64,000 nt of DNA, taken from NCBI GenBank assembly GCA_963969595.1, contig OZ018418.1:2361001-2425000 (forward strand), written 5' to 3'. The notes beneath the pieces are model-generated. The model saw only the letters and a program-made list of their open reading frames with translations, ran no database searches and was not told where the DNA came from. The position numbers and the translations under genes were made by a program. Below are positions 22,654 to 34,479 of the stretch, piece by piece. Source of the stretch: Neckera pumila (lineage: Eukaryota; Streptophyta; Bryopsida; Hypnales; Neckeraceae). Numbering within the stretch: the first letter of the stretch is position 1; each line of letters opens with the position of its first letter.

Positions 22654-23300
22654 TGGAACACTGGCTTTTCTAAGTGATCAGTCTTCCGTTTGACCTACTA
22701 TGGATCTTAAAATTGTATCAAGGACTTCTCCTTCCTTTGGTTCTCCTAGTTCCACTATGGATTTTGGAAATTCAAAATCTGCCTCAATCATCTCATCAAA
22801 TTCTTTAACAAAGTTCAAAAATATAGCATAAGAATCTTCTGGATCCGACCAATCCGTGGTGTATCCATCTGATTCACTTGTCTCTCCCTTATATTCCTCA
22901 TTTTTTCAAGGAATCCGGATATTGGATTTTCCAATAACAAATTCCTTGTGTTTGCAATCCACAATCACTCTTGCAGAATACAACCAAAGTCTTCCATGTA
23001 ACATAGGAAATGGTCTTCCTTTGTCTACTAGGATAATAGCAAAGTTAAGAAGATAGGTTACCTTTCCAATCTGGGTTGGTACTTGAGAGAGTCTTTCCAT
23101 CAGAAAACTCAGGATTAATTTGCAAATCTTAGAAATTGGTTCGTGGCTTTGAACATGGTAAATCCCAAGTCAAAAGTTGTATCCTCCAACATCAAATTTA
23201 CCCCGCATCTGCCATCTACCAAAACTTTAGGAATGGAACATCCTTCTATCTCCATGACAAGCTCTGGTGGTCTGTAGTCTTCAACTTGGACAAAGTTAAC
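22654..23300 (-). pseudogene. Ty3/gypsy aspartic protease region
   Basis: The minus strand reads PPELVMEIEGCSIPKVLVDGRCGVNLM at about 23,265-23,185 (quoted around the active-site VDG), followed by DTTFDLGF. At 23,000-22,910 it has GRPFPMLHGRLWLYSARVI and VDCKHKEFVIGK. This is the plant gypsy protease layout, with VDG in place of the common DTG/DSG, as in many Tat/Athila-type elements. The enzyme cuts the gag-pol polyprotein. The frame is broken between these blocks. Confidence 0.7.
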
Positions 23301-23754
23301 TACTACTGTTAGAAGCTTGAATCTTTGTTTCCTTCTCTTGGTCTAGGCATCCCAGATCAGCTTTTGATAGTTGGCATTATTATGTAGAAGTTACCCGTTA
23401 GTAACATTGGCCTTTTGATTCTTGATGTCCTATAAAATGTCATAATCGATTTCTCTCTTCCCTAGTTCAATGAAAATTGGGATGTCATTAAACCTAACAC
23501 TACTCCATGAATTGAAGGGTTAGATGGAGTAGGACAATATTCTCCCACCACTTCTTCATGTCTAGAAAGTCTATGAATTTGGATATGGGAATATTTACTC
23601 CATTTATCCCAGAATGTCTTGTAGATTGTACTGCGAACCCCAAGACCCGTCCATAGTTCCAATTAGCAATTGCCATGACGGATATGTGGCATTAGAGGGT
23701 GAAGAACCCCAACCCCAAGATTCAGGGTTGTCACATCAGGCGTCCCAAGGTTAC
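23301..23754 (-). pseudogene. Ty3/gypsy gag-to-protease linker
   Basis: Open minus-strand stretch (IYKTFWDKWSKYSHIQIH, HEEVVGEYCPTPSN) between the protease and the gag end. No domain recognised. Across element B the frame continues at 27,065-27,150 with a Cys-rich piece (RCPDCPSVRP), perhaps the decayed gag zinc knuckle. Confidence 0.45.
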
Positions 23755-24308
23755 TGTCGCAACCAGACTTTTTGGTTTTCCCTTGCTTATCTAAAAGTTG
23801 GAACGGAAACGAGTAATTAGAATTTGGATCTTGCTAGGAGGCAAAAGAAGAGTGAAGATAGACAAAGCTAATGCAATTAGGGGTAAATTGGATCTGATCC
23901 GGTCAGAGTATTAGTACTTAGGAGCGGAATCACATCCGGGATTTATCTCGAATCGGATAAGGATTCAACCGGATTGCTATGGACCGGACCGGAAAAAGTC
24001 ATGATGACTAGTCAGGGGTCTTGGGACTACATAAAGGTTGGTCATCCCCATTTCCGCTCCTTTACTTCCCTCAAGTTTTGGAGCTGACCTTGAGCACTTT
24101 AACGCTTTTGTCTGCGCCAGAGCCGTTATGTGCGTAGAAACTTAAGTGCAAGTGCATCTGAGTGCAAGAGAGGTCGAGATTTTGTGGGCTACAAGTTTTG
24201 TGTTGACTTTCGGTTGAGATCGGACAAGAGAAAGTGAGGAATGGGACGTGTGGCTAAGAGAGAGTGAGGTAACGACCGGAAAGGATCTAGCTAGCCAAGT
24301 CTGTGTCC

Positions 24309-25963
24309 ATGCCTCAGCTTTGCAAGAGTAGACCGGGAGCGCCCAGTTCCTCTTCAAAGATTAAGCTCCGGAAAGTAGTTCCAGTCATACCTTCCGAGGA
24401 ACCGGCAAGAACCGAGCTCATGAACAACCTCAACGCAATGGGCTGTTTGGGGTTGATGGACAAACCTTGGGGGTTTAGAGAGGAGCGGATGGTGAGAGAG
24501 CTGAAGGGCAAAATGTCAAATCAGTTTGACAATACTGTTTGGAGGCGCCCAACCGAGTGGGAAGAAGAGAAGTGGAGAGAGGTCTACAACTTATGGTTAG
24601 GGAGTTCAAGCATGGCGGCATGGAGGGTTGAGTTCATCCATGATAAGTTTCATGGAGAGCCGAGCAACAAGGACGGCTACGCGGTTGCAGATTGCATAGA
24701 CGACTGACACCTCCGCCTTCTTCAGTTCCTGATTCCGATCATCCACCCGGAGAAGCTAATGAGGGTGACGATGACCATTGGCAACACTATTTTGGGGCCT
24801 TGAGCGCAGAACGGAAGGTAAATTGGGCCTGGATCTTTTGCAATTTGGTGTTTCAGCTTGTGACAAGAGTTGAAAAGAGTAGGGCCACTCCTTTGAGTCC
24901 CTATCTCTTTCACCTCTACCAGCACAACCAACTCCTCACCAACACGGAGGAGAAGACATGGAATATTCAGGAATCCATCTTGAAGTATGGGGAGTCGGGT
25001 TTGGATGACAAACCGGAGGAACTATCCGGATCCGAATCTGAGACAGAAGAAGAAGATGAGGAGGAGCACCTTAGGACAAGGAAGCGAATGAAGATGACGC
25101 CTCCTCATAAGAGAGGAACCCCTCCTACCAACCGGTTGACTCTTGAACAGGGACCGGAAGTGGAGATGCCGGATTTCAAAGACCCGATTGATCTGTTCAA
25201 TCAATTGCCCACTATCTTTTGCAAAATACGAGCGGATTGGGAGATCAAGAGAAGGATCATCTCCAGTATCGAAGAGCTCGTGGGTGCGCCGGAAGATAGC
25301 AGGCTACCGGCTAAGGTAGCACAACACATCACCAATCCGAACAAGCACCGGAAGCAAGAGGCAAAGATTTGTCGGCTTCAGGAGGAAATCGACACTTTGA
25401 AGGCAGAGATGGTTGCCTTCAAAGAAGATAAGACTGCCGTCCGAGGGATGGCGGACGCAACACGGAAGGTGGCGGAGACAGTGAAGGCCACTCTCGGAGC
25501 TTCCGGATCCGCCACTGTCAAGGTGGAGTTATTTAACAAGGGACTTCACAAAGAGAAGAAAGTATCCGATTCCCGGATATCTCGGATCTTGACCAATTTC
25601 ACCAATCGGGTGGAAGCGACAATGGTGGCGGCAAAGGAGGTAGCCAACTGGATGGACGTCAGTAGCCAGAAGCCGAACGAATTCATATACTCCAGGGAGA
25701 TCCAAATTTTGGACCTCTCGCTGTCGGAATCGTTTACCGCAGGAGGATCGAATCCGAGGGAGCTCAAGGATCGGACTCTCGAATCAAAGAAGAGTCAACA
25801 AAGGCCTGGGCTTGGACAAGCGATCCAGCTAGACTTATCACCAGGATCAGATCTTCCGGATCCTGCTATCGGGGAGTGGAGCAGGAATCTGACAGAAGTC
25901 TTCAACCAACTACCGCGGAACCCAAGAGTCCTACACTGGGTGGGGGAGTTGCAGGGTAGGTAG
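24309..25963 (+). pseudogene. Element B acidic NLS/coiled-coil ORF
   Basis: Copy of the A protein. MPQLCKSRPGAPSSSS start, EEPARTELMNNLNAMGC, DKPWGFREERMVREL, WREVYNL, KDGYAVADC, a Glu/Asp run, KRMKMTPPHKR basic patch, QEEIDTLKAEMVAFKEDK coiled coil, and a tail ending at 25,963. It has one TGA (24,706) and one missing base in a T-run near 24,790 (TATTTTGGGG against TATTTTCGGT in A), which shifts the frame; after that it stays open for about 390 codons. That long open stretch, despite clear divergence from A, hints that the protein was under selection until recently. Function unknown. Confidence 0.65.
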
Positions 25964-26092
25964 GTAGGAATGTATTTTTTGTGTAAGATAGTTAGAACCG
26001 GATCGGATGTTGATTTGGTCTGGCTGGTTAGGATTGGATCCGGAAGTTCCGCGCAAATTTCCGGGGGCCTTTTTGCCTTTGTAAATCAGTTT

Positions 26093-26100
26093 TATATAAG
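26093..26100 (+). promoter_or_regulatory. Second TATA box in element B
   Basis: TATATAAG at the place matching 18,059 in element A, about 130 bp after the ORF stop and before the shared GC-rich block. Confidence 0.5.
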
Positions 26101-27149
26101 CAAGCCCCTGCTTGGGAGCTACAAGTCTTTTCGCCCAAATTTTGCTTGTACCTTCTATTGGCTTCTTGTTGTGTGTCTCTCCCGTATATGGCAAGCGCTG
26201 TATGGTGAGGAGTTAGGAAGGCGCACGTCCATTTGGGGGTGATTTCTCCCTATAGTTTTCTTGTTTTGATCTTATGTGCAAGTGAGCGGGTAGTAAAAGA
26301 GTTGGGAGTGGATTTCAGTTCCTCAACATTTCTAAGGTTTAGGTTTCTGGGCGAGACAGCCGTTGTTAGGCTAGGCGGATAGGGAGGGATTCCTTAGTTG
26401 TGCTAGAACTCCTGAGTGAGAAATCCGGTTAAGTGTTCGATTTCCTGAGAGATCTCACTGCCTTAGTTGGTAAACAAAAGAGCTTTAGTTGATGTTGGAA
26501 CGGACAGGTATACTTGTAACCACCTAACGATGTACAGACGGATCTTGGCGCTAAGGTCGTTGTAGTATGAGAGGATCGTACGGGGGGTCTTTGTGTGACC
26601 TATGATCCGGAGAGTTCTCTGGATTGCTATGAGGGATCAAATCGGATCCGGATTAGTATAGGAAATTGCAGAATAGAAAAATGGATCTTCAACCACTATA
26701 AGTCACGGAAGGAGTGGCAGGCTTGCCACTTTCAAAAGCAAGCGGCAAACCTTCTGATGGTGAAACAGAGGTAAGACTAAACCGGATGAGGATAAGAGCG
26801 GATATGAGTTGATCAAGCCGGATCGAATAGTTGGACGGATTGAGAAAGGAGAAAAGGGTCTGACTGTAGTTTTCGGTGTTGTTGTGTTTCCGGTTGTGGT
26901 GTTAGAACCGGAAGGAGAAAGATGGATACGAACTGAGCTTAGAGACTAAATAAGGCTAGATACTTCACAGAATCTTGCGGGTTTGATCTTTAGAGTCATT
27001 TTGTTATGCTTTAGAGTAGTTTTTGGGAGTATAACTGGGAATTTGCTTGCCCTGTGCTGCGACAATTACCAAACATCCCAAGCAGATGGGTGAACAGGAT
27101 CGGACGAACGGATGGACAATCTGGACATCTTGGGCACCGAATTTTTTCC

Positions 27150-27780
27150 AATTAAAAAAAATTTAAAATAATTTACCTTCACTACGTGACGTGTCAATCC
27201 ATGCTGGAACCAAGGCGCGGACGCTAGAGGTGGTGATATATGGTGCAGGTAGTAATGTCATTGCTTGGGTGCGAACTGATATCGGCGGAAACTTGACAGT
27301 GTCAAGTGGGGTCGTATGGGTTAGGGCAGAGACGTTTTGTTCTAGGCGCGAACGTAATCAGGTGGGAATTCATAGTGTCCAAGCGCAAACTCCTGAGAGG
27401 GAGCAAGGACGTAATTTGCCGAGCACGGACTCAGATGGGCGGTAACTTAGAGTCGCTGTGCGCGGACGTATGGGTCCGGGCAGAGACGTTATCATATGGG
27501 CACAAATTTAGACGTGCGGTAACTTATAATGTCTAGGCGCAAACTCTGTTGGGGCAGGGAGTTATAAAAAGTGGGTGCGAACTCAATTGGGCACGGGCGT
27601 TTCCTTTCTAGGCGGTGATGCATGTGTGCCGGCGAATACCTTACTATTCTAGGCGTGGACACAGTCTATTGCGAACGCAGCTTGTCTAGGCACGGACGTA
27701 GTTGAGCGGCAATCTATTTTGACAGGGGCGTGGACGCTATAGCCTGCAGGTTGATGTCCTGTCTTATTTGAAGTGCTTAC
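27150..27780 (+). repeat. GC-rich irregular minisatellite (GCGCGGACG type)
   Basis: Diverged short units containing GCGCGGACG, GGGCAGAGACGTT, GCGCGAAC and GTGTCTAGGCGC recur every 25-45 bp. Much richer in GC and CpG than its flanks. The same unit style occurs at 42,640-42,880 (+) and 45,110-45,430 (-). Reading frames across it are artefacts. Confidence 0.6.
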
Positions 27781-28470
27781 TTCCATTTGGGGGGGTTCTA
27801 AGAAATTGTTCTAAATGGAATAGAAATTCAAGATTTTGGTAAGTTGTTTCAATTTTTAGTAGAACGATAAGTGTATAATTTCAAATTAGGTTATTCAAAT
27901 AACCTCATGATGAATTGGAACCATACAAATTCAAATTAGAGAGGTTAGAGATCTCCTCGGAAAATGAAACACAACAATATCATTCATAGAGTGAAAGGTT
28001 ATATGTTTGACCATGAAGGTGAAAAAAACCTAAAAAAATTTCAATCTTCTTTACACAAGTCAAATTGAAAGAGTTGGTGACCAAAAAAAATAATAGGTTA
28101 AAGGGCCTAAGCTGTATAACTCCATTCAATTTATGGCTTCTTAAAATCCAATCTACAGTTTTTTTTGTATGAATTTTGAATGTGATTTTTTCTTCAAGAT
28201 CTACTATATTTGAGGCTCATTTCTAAGAGCTCTTGACACTAGGGGAAGTCAAGATTGCAATGGATATCCTTGTACAAAAACTTGAATAGAAAAATCAATA
28301 TCATTTATTTCAAGATCAGATTTTTGGTGCTAAATTAGACTTGAAGAAGAACTTTAAAAAAATACTAAGTACTAAATAAGCAGCTTAATTAGGTCTTATT
28401 TAACTTCAAAGTTTGGCAAATACCAGATTTGGGTGTCTTGGACATTTAGGTGTTAAAATATTATTGTCTT
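27781..28470 (+). repeat. Partial copy of the AT-rich TIR element at 61,415
   Basis: Shares with 61,415-62,046 an ordered set of blocks: TTAGAGATCTC, ATCAATATC/ATCATTCA, TTTACACAAGTCAAAT, GTTGGTGACC, TTATGGCTTC, CCTTGTACAAAAAC and GGACATTTAGG at the end. The left terminal repeat is not recognisable here. Confidence 0.65.
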
Positions 28471-28599
28471 CCGGTTCTGCAAAAATCAACATTATTGCAT
28501 CCAGCAACTTCTAATGCCACTTGCATTGGATGCTTACATCATGAATAAGGAGTCTTTGGAAAAGGATTTGTGGATCACTGGATCCTATATTCATACGCT
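28471..28599. other. Short spacer
   Basis: Nothing recognised. Confidence 0.3.
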
Positions 28600-28911
28600 T
28601 TAGCAATGACTTCAAACGATTGGTCGGACGGGGTCAAACGGAGGATCGGACTAAGGTAGGAATGATTCAGACGCGGCATTGGACAGGGGGTCGGATAGGG
28701 GGTCGGACGGGGCATCGGATAGCAAACCTGAAGTGGCCGCCATCGTCTGACAAGCAACAATCCACCCTAATCTACTTCAGGTTGGGACGGCCAGATTCGG
28801 CAATAGGACGGATTGGTCTAGCAATTGGACGGCGTGCTATCAGTCCGTTTGCCGGGCCTCAGGTCCAATACCGCTTAGCAACGTCTAGTGCAAGTTCAGT
28901 ACCGGACCTAA
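28600..28911 (+). repeat. GC-rich minisatellite (GGTCGGACGGG type)
   Basis: Irregular units around GGTCGGACGGGG, GGATCGGAC and TTGGACGG. It continues after solo LTR S2 at 30,310-30,365 (GTCGTCCGACAG, GATCGGACGGGC). An inverted block of the same unit lies at 34,480-34,870. Confidence 0.6.
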
Positions 28912-30309
28912 TGTCATATGCGCAATCTAGGCGTAAGTATCCTTAACACAAAAATGTGCTAAGATAACATGAAATATTGTCCCAGGGAATTCTAGGTGTT
29001 ATTGCAAACTAAAGATATCCAGATCTCTTCCAAAACACACCCAAGCAATCCGTCTCAATGATTCACTCTCTTCCGGTTGCTACTACTTTCCAAAGTCTAA
29101 TCCAATATCTTTCCTTACAACCTTTCAGAATCCAATCCGAAATCCTTCCTCACTACTTTCTAGAATCTATCCTTACTACTTTCCGGAATCTAGTCCAGAA
29201 TCCGTCCTTGTCCGGATTCTGGGTTTTGTCTAGTCACACTCTGATTTTATATATCCCTGTTTCACCCTTAGGGGGTCCGCTGTTGATCTTTTAGAGGGGT
29301 AGGGACTTCACCACTCATAATCTTCACTCTCTCCACTAATATTTTAAGCAAACACATACAATCCAAACAGAGTTTGTAATAGAGAAAGAGAGGGTAGCAA
29401 TTCTCACAACTTTCTGGATGGCCAATCTGGAAAGTAGGTCACTTGGAACCACGTCCTGTTTCCTTCACTACAACAACAGATCAAGACTTCCGGAATCGAC
29501 AAAGAGGTGTATGTTCTAGAATCTAGACTGATCCGGTAGTTGGTAGGCCTTCCGGATGGTGGGGATATTCCGCTGGCGGTTGCTATCTCCGCACAAAATC
29601 CTCCCTAGGTTCCGGACTCGCATCCACTCCACTCTTTCCGGATTACTATTCCAGCAGTTTAAAGGCACAGTGCACTAATCCTCTTTCACAAATTTAGAAC
29701 TTTCACACAAACGCTCACTATCAATCAGACCCAGTCACTTAAGATCCAGATTCCTCCTCACCCCTACACACTCGCACTTACACACCAACACGCAAGTGAC
29801 TATAGATGCGATACCCAAGAGAATGATCCTAAGGTGATCTCTTGAGTACTTAGATTGAATGACAAGGGAAGGGAAATGAGAGGCCAGCAAGCCAGCCCGC
29901 CCTTAAATATAAAGCAAGGCGACCTAAAAGTCACCAAAAAATCAGGGCAACAGCCCAATTAACTATTCCACGAAAGCTATTGAGATCCTAAAAGTCCGAA
30001 ACTTGGCTACTCTCGAAAATTCCGGAATTTCCTAAAATTTTGAAAATCCCCAAAAAATTGGGACTTCCTAAATTTCCAAAATCTGGTCCATAAGTCCCTT
30101 CAATCTGGAATTCTCCGGATTCCGACTGGCGTTTACGTCTGGTTCCGGAAACTTATTTACAGTTTTAGTGTGTCTAGAAATTGCTTAATCTATAATCCTA
30201 AACTTTTGTTTCTACTTCCCTATTCCTATGCATAAAGTCAAAAAAAGTTATACTACTTTAACACTATTCTATTCTACTTTCCCTATTTTGAGTTTTGCAT
30301 ACCCTAACA
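28912..30309 (+). mobile_element. Solo LTR S2
   Basis: Begins TGTCATATGCGCAATC and ends GCATACCCTAACA; the flanks CCTAA/CCTGG are an imperfect 5-bp duplication. It aligns with S1 and S3, with a TATATAT box at about 29,248, about four copies of a 35-bp TTTCCGGAATCC-type repeat (29,085-29,215), and short TTCCTAAAATT repeats near 30,030-30,070. No coding region or second LTR is present. It interrupts a GC-rich minisatellite. Confidence 0.8.
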
Positions 30310-30569
30310 CCTGGCTTAGGTCTGTCGTCCGACAGCTATAAGATCGGACGGGCTGCTCATTTTCCTCAATTCTTCTCTCCTTCAGAGGTATTAGAACCAT
30401 GTCGAATGTTCTATTGTTGCTTCACAAGCCAGCTGCTCCTACATGGTGGAGAATTGGGGTCAATCATTTTTCATAACGACATGCACTCTTTTTTCGATTG
30501 AAATACACGTGTTTCAAGGGGCTCACTTATAGTCATTTTTGAAGTGGTTTTAAACTCAAAGCTACAGTC

Positions 30570-32770
30570 ATGAGTAGTGCAGGTGTTGCGGGTATTAATG
30601 AGATGACTTCAGGGGCGAAAGGTAGTAAGAAGACAAAACGGAATGGGGCCACCCATGGGCTCTACCTTGAGATTTTAGACAATCCTAACATCTAAGTGGA
30701 AGTAGACTGGGAGAAGGAGGCAACGGAATATTAGAACTCCAAGATGTGCAAGAAGTATGTAAAAATGTACCACATCGACAAGTTGTGGCCGCGGGAGTCC
30801 CATGCTGCTCACACTCACGATTTTAGTTGCAAGCCATGGAATTGCAATGATCAGCATTTTTCCATCAATTGTTGGAGGTGTAGAAGGCACTCTTCAGGGA
30901 CAAAGCAATGAGTAAGGGGTATATAAACTATAGCTTGGCCTCTATGGTGTACGCAGAACTCCAATCAGCCCAGAAGGTGGATTGGAGCACGTTTCCAACA
31001 ACAGCCAAGGTTCCACTGCATCTCTGGAGCACATAAAGATATTCCGGATTTGTACAATCCACAAGCAAGGCCAAGTGAGACACCAAAACTAAGAAGAGTA
31101 TTAAAAAATACTCCAATTCCTTATGACAACCATTTGTGAGGGCACAAGTGATGCATTACCATTGGCTTCCACGCAGACCTCAATAAAATTGAGCCGTGCT
31201 TCCTTGGGAGATGTGGAGGGAGAGGTGTTCCTTACTCCACCAGCAGCTTTGATGTGCACACCGAACGTAGAAACTATGGTTCCAAAAGATATGGTTCCGA
31301 ATGAGTAGAACGTTCTAAACAAATGTGGGGCATATTTTCCGCTACAAGAACGTCAGCAGGATCCTCACTGCAAGAGAAATGGGTGTTTTAAGTGAGTTTT
31401 TAAGTATAGTCCTAGACATAAGATTTTATGAAATGACCTTTAAGGAGATTTCCAACAAAATTTTATTTAAAAAGCATGGATTTAAGTAAAATACTGCTGA
31501 AAATCTCCTTAAAGGTCATTACTTAAAATCTTATGTCTAGGACTATACTTAAAAACTTACTTAAAACATCCATTTCTCTTGTAGTGCCTAAACTGTAATA
31601 AGTTGCAAGGGCCAGTGCTACAATTGATAATCTTTTAGAGAGCAATGCTCTAGATAGCTTGACACATGTATCTTTCAGTAAAGACTTGATTAGGTCAACG
31701 AGCCTAGTATCGAGCCTTTTAGTTCAAGTGCATTGGTTAGCAAGAAATAAAGAACCAGCCGATGACGTGACAAGGGATTTCACCATTCATGGCAAAGACA
31801 TTGGAAGCAAGTATCCGGGAGTGTCAGCTATTCCTCAAAACAATTGGAGATTCTCCGTCACATGCCCAGTCTGAAGGAATTGGAAGAATTGGTGCGATGC
31901 TTCGCTCAATGGAAGGAACTTGAAATAGGACTAAGACCATCTGTATTTGATGGCAATCCTGTCAGCTTTATTCCTTTTCCAAAACCCAATATAGATTGGG
32001 GCGCATTTGCCAGAACCACAATCTCATTGACCACAGCAGTGGGATTTGTAAAAGAAGTTTTCCAAAGGTTACGGAATTTGTTGAGGAATTGGCCAAAATA
32101 TTGCCTGAATTCATCATTGGTGTCGTGGCTTTCATGAAGTACACAAAGGCTATATTACCATTCTTTGATGACAAGTATGACAAAATGAAAGACATGGTTG
32201 AGTTAGCAGAAGAAAATCAGAAGCTAAGGACCTTGAACAATTTTAATGACAAATAGAAGGCACACTGTGATGAATTGAAAAAGAAGTTGGAAAGACTACA
32301 AAGGATCCATGAGCGCAAATTTGGACTCCGGAATAAGGATGTTGTATAGTTGGGGCCCATAACATTAGAGGTGCAAGACATTCAAAACAGCAATCAACTC
32401 TCTCTTTCTTTTGAAAAAGCCGCAACTGTGGTTGGTGTGGAGGGCCATAAAAGCATGGAAGTAAACCCTCAAACTGCCATCTGTAATCCTATCCTAGCAT
32501 TGCAAGATTCTTCTATGCAAACAGAAAGGAATGAAGTCAAAGAGTTGAAGCAAAAATTGAATGAGGCAACCAAAGAGAATGTCCGTGCTCAGTCTGAGTT
32601 GGAACGATTGAAATAAATAGTGCAATTGGATAAATGCAAGCCATGAGGGAAGGGTGGTTGGCATGGGTACAGAAGCTTGAAGACAAAACATCCGTAGTAT
32701 CTTGAGCAACAAAAAGGCTCCTCAAATTAGCAATGAAGTCGGATGAAGACTGCAATGTCGTGGAGAGCTC
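30570..32770 (+). pseudogene. Broken gene of unknown function, coiled-coil C-terminus
   Basis: ATG at 30,570 (MSSAGVAGINEMTSGAKG) opens a frame with TAA and TAG stops, then coding-like stretches in shifting frames: KGYINYSLASMVYAEL near 30,915-30,965, PSLKELEELVRCFAQW near 31,870, KVTEFVEELAKILPEFI near 32,065, and FFDDKYDKMKDMVELAEENQ. The C-terminal ~90 residues (NEVKELKQKLNEATKE) are strongly coiled-coil. A CACTA-type MITE (31,366-31,586) is inserted. A TATAAGAT sequence at about 30,338 lies upstream. I recognise no family. GC-rich minisatellites of the same unit lie on both sides in opposite orientation, so this may be cargo of a transposon. Confidence 0.35.
31366..31586. mobile_element. 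CACTA-type foldback MITE, 221 bp
   Basis: Starts CACTGCAAGAGAAATGG and ends with the inverted CCATTTCTCTTGTAGTG. The arms are about 85 bp and nearly identical, so the element folds into one long hairpin. It is flanked by the 3-bp duplication CCT (31,363-31,365 and 31,587-31,589). CACTACAAGA ends and a 3-bp duplication are the signature of the CACTA (En/Spm) superfamily. The close match between the arms suggests a fairly recent insertion or continued arm homogenisation. Confidence 0.9.
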
Positions 32771-33994
32771 TCTCTAGTGGATGAAGTAGATGTTCGAGCT
32801 GCATCCGAGGGGGTCCCCCGACATTACATTTTGAGGAGACATGGATGCAATGTTTGAGCGCTTGAACCATGCAAAGAACAAACAACATCTCCACATGAAT
32901 TGGACCTTGGAAGCAGAGGAAGGATGGGTCCTTTACAACACGCTTTCAGCATACATCCTCAAGGGGTGTAGTAAATGTTAGAAGTAGCAAACTACGTGTG
33001 AACAAATGATAGGGTGCCAAAAAAACTTTGGAGCTAAAAATTATAAACTGGTTGATTATACTATAGCGTATGTAAAATGTCATTGGATATACTGTAAATA
33101 CTATATGGTGTGGAATAATGGGATGCATTAGGAAAAATTTAGACTTAAAATACCCCCTTTTTTATTAGTTTAGTGGGTCAAAAGTCTTAATTATGAATTT
33201 AGAGCTGGCATTTCATTCTACATTTATACTACATTGTCTTTTTATTTTAGATTCCTTAAGCTATGATGATCTATTATATTTTACCTACCACTTGTAGTGT
33301 CAAAGTTAAATGAGGGTATCATCCTACCATATGCAAGTTGTGGTTATAACTCCATGTGAAGAATAAATTATGAACACATAAGTTATGGGAGTGCATTCAA
33401 AAATGCATTTATCCAAAAGCAATATCATCAAAAATTCAGAATGGAATGGTTTACTAAGCTTACAACCTAGATAGCCTAATGTCTTTTCTCTTTCCTAGTC
33501 TTACTTGGTCTAGTCATATACGTCTTGTTTCTCTTCTAGGCAGGCCACCTATAAAGCCTGGGTGAACTGCCCCCCCACTTGTTCCTAAAGGAAAATGTCG
33601 ATTTTTAAAATTTGCAATGCGTGATATATTTTGCAAATTTTGAATTTATATTTGCAATCAAAAGCTCCAAAATTAGCGAGGAGAGTTGTACAAAATAAAT
33701 TAATCAAGTACAAAGTAGGAGGCTTTTTTCGTACATGCACCCCTAGAATGACTTGGGGGAACAAGCGATGGAGGCAATTCACCTTGGCCACTTGTGGCTA
33801 GCCGATTTATAAGTTTCTTTTTACCAATGAAAATATATTTCATTTGTTTCAAAAATAAAATAAAATCTAGATAATGACAAAGCCTACAATTGGATTATGA
33901 TTTTTGAAGCTGCAAATATCTGCGCTTTACATGAATATCAATTCTACTACAAAAAATCTATCAATGAGAAATTGATTACAAATTGAGCTTAAAA
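32771..33994. other. AT-rich spacer
   Basis: No supported gene. A short stretch at about 32,790-32,960 may be the far end of the upstream pseudogene. Confidence 0.4.
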
Positions 33995-34175
33995 GGAAAG
34001 AGGTCCATAAATTGCCCATTTAAGAGCTGAAATTGAATTTAGAGGAGGTGAAACTTCTTAAAATATTTTTTAGGAAATTCTCCTTGAAAGATGAGTAGAA
34101 CTGGCATCTAATCCAAGTTGTTTCATAACTTTGGAGCTTTGTAGAATTAGATATGAATTTTTGGACTTCAAAGCA
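33995..34175 (-). repeat. Dispersed repeat, inverted copy of 4,867-5,040
   Basis: Reverse complement carries TTAGATGCCAGTTCTACT, TTTCACCTCC and CAGCTCTTA in the same order as 4,867-5,040. Confidence 0.5.
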
Positions 34176-34479
34176 CTAAATGGTTAAGAAGCCCCCTAAT
34201 TGTGAATCCTAAATGCTACACCAAATTTGGTAATTGCAAGTAGTGCAAAAAAACTGAACCAATATAGCATATGAAATATTCATGTCAAGTAGGAATTATA
34301 ATTAATGTATGCCTCCTTCTTAATGGTTCGAATTAGAAAATTATCTAATGATAGACCTCAGAATAATCAATGAACAAAAAGTAATATCCCCCATTTAAAT
34401 ACCTAGTGTTTGCACCTATATCCTTATTTTTTTCAAGGAGTGCACCTCGAGCATACATCAAGAAGAATGAGAAGGAAGT
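34176..34479. other. AT-rich spacer
   Basis: Nothing recognised. Confidence 0.3.

Larger units (their letters stand above)
23755..27064 (+). mobile_element. Element B: 3.3-kb ORF-bearing LTR-like unit
   Basis: Starts TGTCGCAACCAGACTTTTTGG and ends GTGCTGCGACA; it aligns with element A from end to end. Flanks are GTTAC (23,750-23,754) and ATTAC (27,065-27,069), a 5-bp duplication with one transition. It is inserted in the gag-side part of the gypsy element. Both TATA positions, the ORF and the 3' non-coding block match A. Length differs from A by only 8 bp despite many substitutions. Confidence 0.85.
14123..27150 (-). mobile_element. Old Ty3/gypsy retrotransposon (Tat/Athila-like), minus strand, with nested insertions
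   Basis: The order from high to low coordinates is gag end, protease, RT, RNase H, integrase, which is the Ty3/gypsy order. Segments are 27,150-27,065, 23,754-21,808, 19,847-19,029, 15,710-15,442 and 15,014-14,123; all gaps are later insertions (B, S1, A and a MITE). The integrase C-terminus carries EFLEKLHTRWMVPYWI and SLQLEDLQGKWL, typical of non-chromovirus plant gypsy elements, and no chromodomain was seen. No LTR of this element was identified: element E abuts its 3' side and a GC-rich array its 5' side. Every domain is broken or mutated, so it is dead. Confidence 0.8.
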
